Positions 12,239 through 12,572 of a DNA stretch of 12,572 nucleotides are shown one piece after another. Each line of letters starts with the position of its first letter. The stretch's first letter is position 1. Both the position numbers and the translations under genes were made by a program. The stretch spans positions 1 through 12,572 of the forward strand of contig JAQVXM010000012.1 of NCBI GenBank assembly GCA_028709185.1, written 5' to 3'. A model generated the notes under the pieces. That model was not told the DNA's origin, did not search any database, and worked only from the letters and a program-made list of their open reading frames with translations. This DNA is from Minisyncoccota bacterium (GTDB lineage: Bacteria > Patescibacteriota > Minisyncoccia > UBA6257 > XYB1-36-10).

Positions 12239-12572
12239 ATGAAAACTTTTTTTGAGGCCAAGCAAAAATTTGATAAAGATTTTTCAACAAAAAATGAGCT
12301 GACCGCTTTTTTGCCTGTGAATTTGGAAGTTGGTAGAAAAATCAAAATTAAGGGAGTAAAAAATACTCCGAACGAGGAGTATTACAAATGGCAATTTTTT
12401 TACGGACTGATTCATTCCGGACTTTACCAAAAAGATTTTATCGGTTCAGAAGTATATTTTCCAAAAGGAAACAAAAATTCCGCCCCCATTAAATTTGATG
12501 GTGCAATTTTTGATGATGCCGAATGGTTTGAAACATATAAAAATTGGATTACAAAAAAAGACCAGAGATCAC
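12239..12572 (+). CDS. N-terminus of a probable restriction-modification protein, cut by window end
   Basis: Open from ATG 12239 to the edge (111 codons). The stretch EYYKWQFFYGLIHSGLYQKD, then FIGSEVYFPKGNKNSAP, IKFDGAIFDDAEWFE resembles the N-terminal region of DNA methyltransferase or type I-like restriction subunits (HsdR_N-type), where E and D-x(n)-D/E with K form a nuclease-like core. This is from remembered patterns and the catalytic parts lie outside the window, so the call is tentative. No ribosome binding site or well-placed -10 is seen: CATAAT directly touches the ATG. The about 115 bases between tRNA-Ser and this ATG hold only a weak GGGT/ACCC hairpin and a T-run. Position next to a tRNA gene fits a mobile defence locus. 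Confidence 0.5.
   Translation, partial: MKTFFEAKQKFDKDFSTKNELTAFLPVNLEVGRKIKIKGVKNTPNEEYYKWQFFYGLIHSGLYQKDFIGSEVYFPKGNKNSAPIKFDGAIFDDAEWFETYKNWITKKDQRS

Overview
The window looks like part of a small, AT-rich bacterial chromosome, most likely a member of the Candidate Phyla Radiation (Patescibacteria, Parcubacteria-like). This is an inference from short core proteins (a valyl-tRNA synthetase ending right after its anticodon-binding domain, an IF2 that starts almost directly at its GTPase domain), very tight gene spacing, scarce Shine-Dalgarno sites before core genes, and tRNA genes of which only some encode CCA. TGA and TAA both act as ordinary stops. No rRNA, CRISPR array, integrase or transposase is visible.

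Layout. 1-1372 (minus): C-terminally cut, acidic hypothetical protein with two copies of a small domain. 1418-3604 (minus): valS. 3642-4643 (minus): tsaD. 4694-5098 (minus): unknown 134-residue protein with its own promoter, ribosome binding site and terminator. 5159-5848 (minus): short-chain dehydrogenase. 5940-6590 (plus): very AT-rich HExxH metallopeptidase-like gene. 6590-8030: a scrapyard of broken genes: a second, truncated copy of the dehydrogenase with its promoter, an alpha/beta hydrolase split by one in-frame TAG, and the C-terminal third of an ATP-grasp ligase. 8031-8102 (minus): tRNA-Arg(CCG). 8108-8644 (minus): membrane-anchored PrcB-like protein. 8652-8831: a possible 59-residue ORF in GC-richer sequence. 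8939-9187 (minus): 82-residue membrane protein of about 50% GC in a self-contained cassette. 9473-9662 (minus): tRNA-Leu(TAA) and tRNA-Cys(GCA), downstream of infB-rbfA (9674-11472, minus). 11629-11928 (plus): unknown 99-residue protein. 12033-12122 (plus): tRNA-Ser(GCT). 12239-end (plus): N-terminus of a probable restriction-modification protein.

How it fits together. valS, tsaD, infB, rbfA and the tRNAs are translation genes. Between them lie accessory genes, several next to tRNA genes. The strongest general signal is in the start regions: several genes (1-1372, tsaD, dehydrogenase, PrcB-like, infB, perhaps valS and the hydrolase) have a -10-like hexamer only 6-9 bases before the start codon, which predicts leaderless or nearly leaderless mRNAs. 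The unknown or accessory genes at 4694, 5940, 8939 and 11629 instead have a purine-rich ribosome binding site and a real leader. The window thus appears to hold two translation-start styles, split roughly into core and accessory genes.
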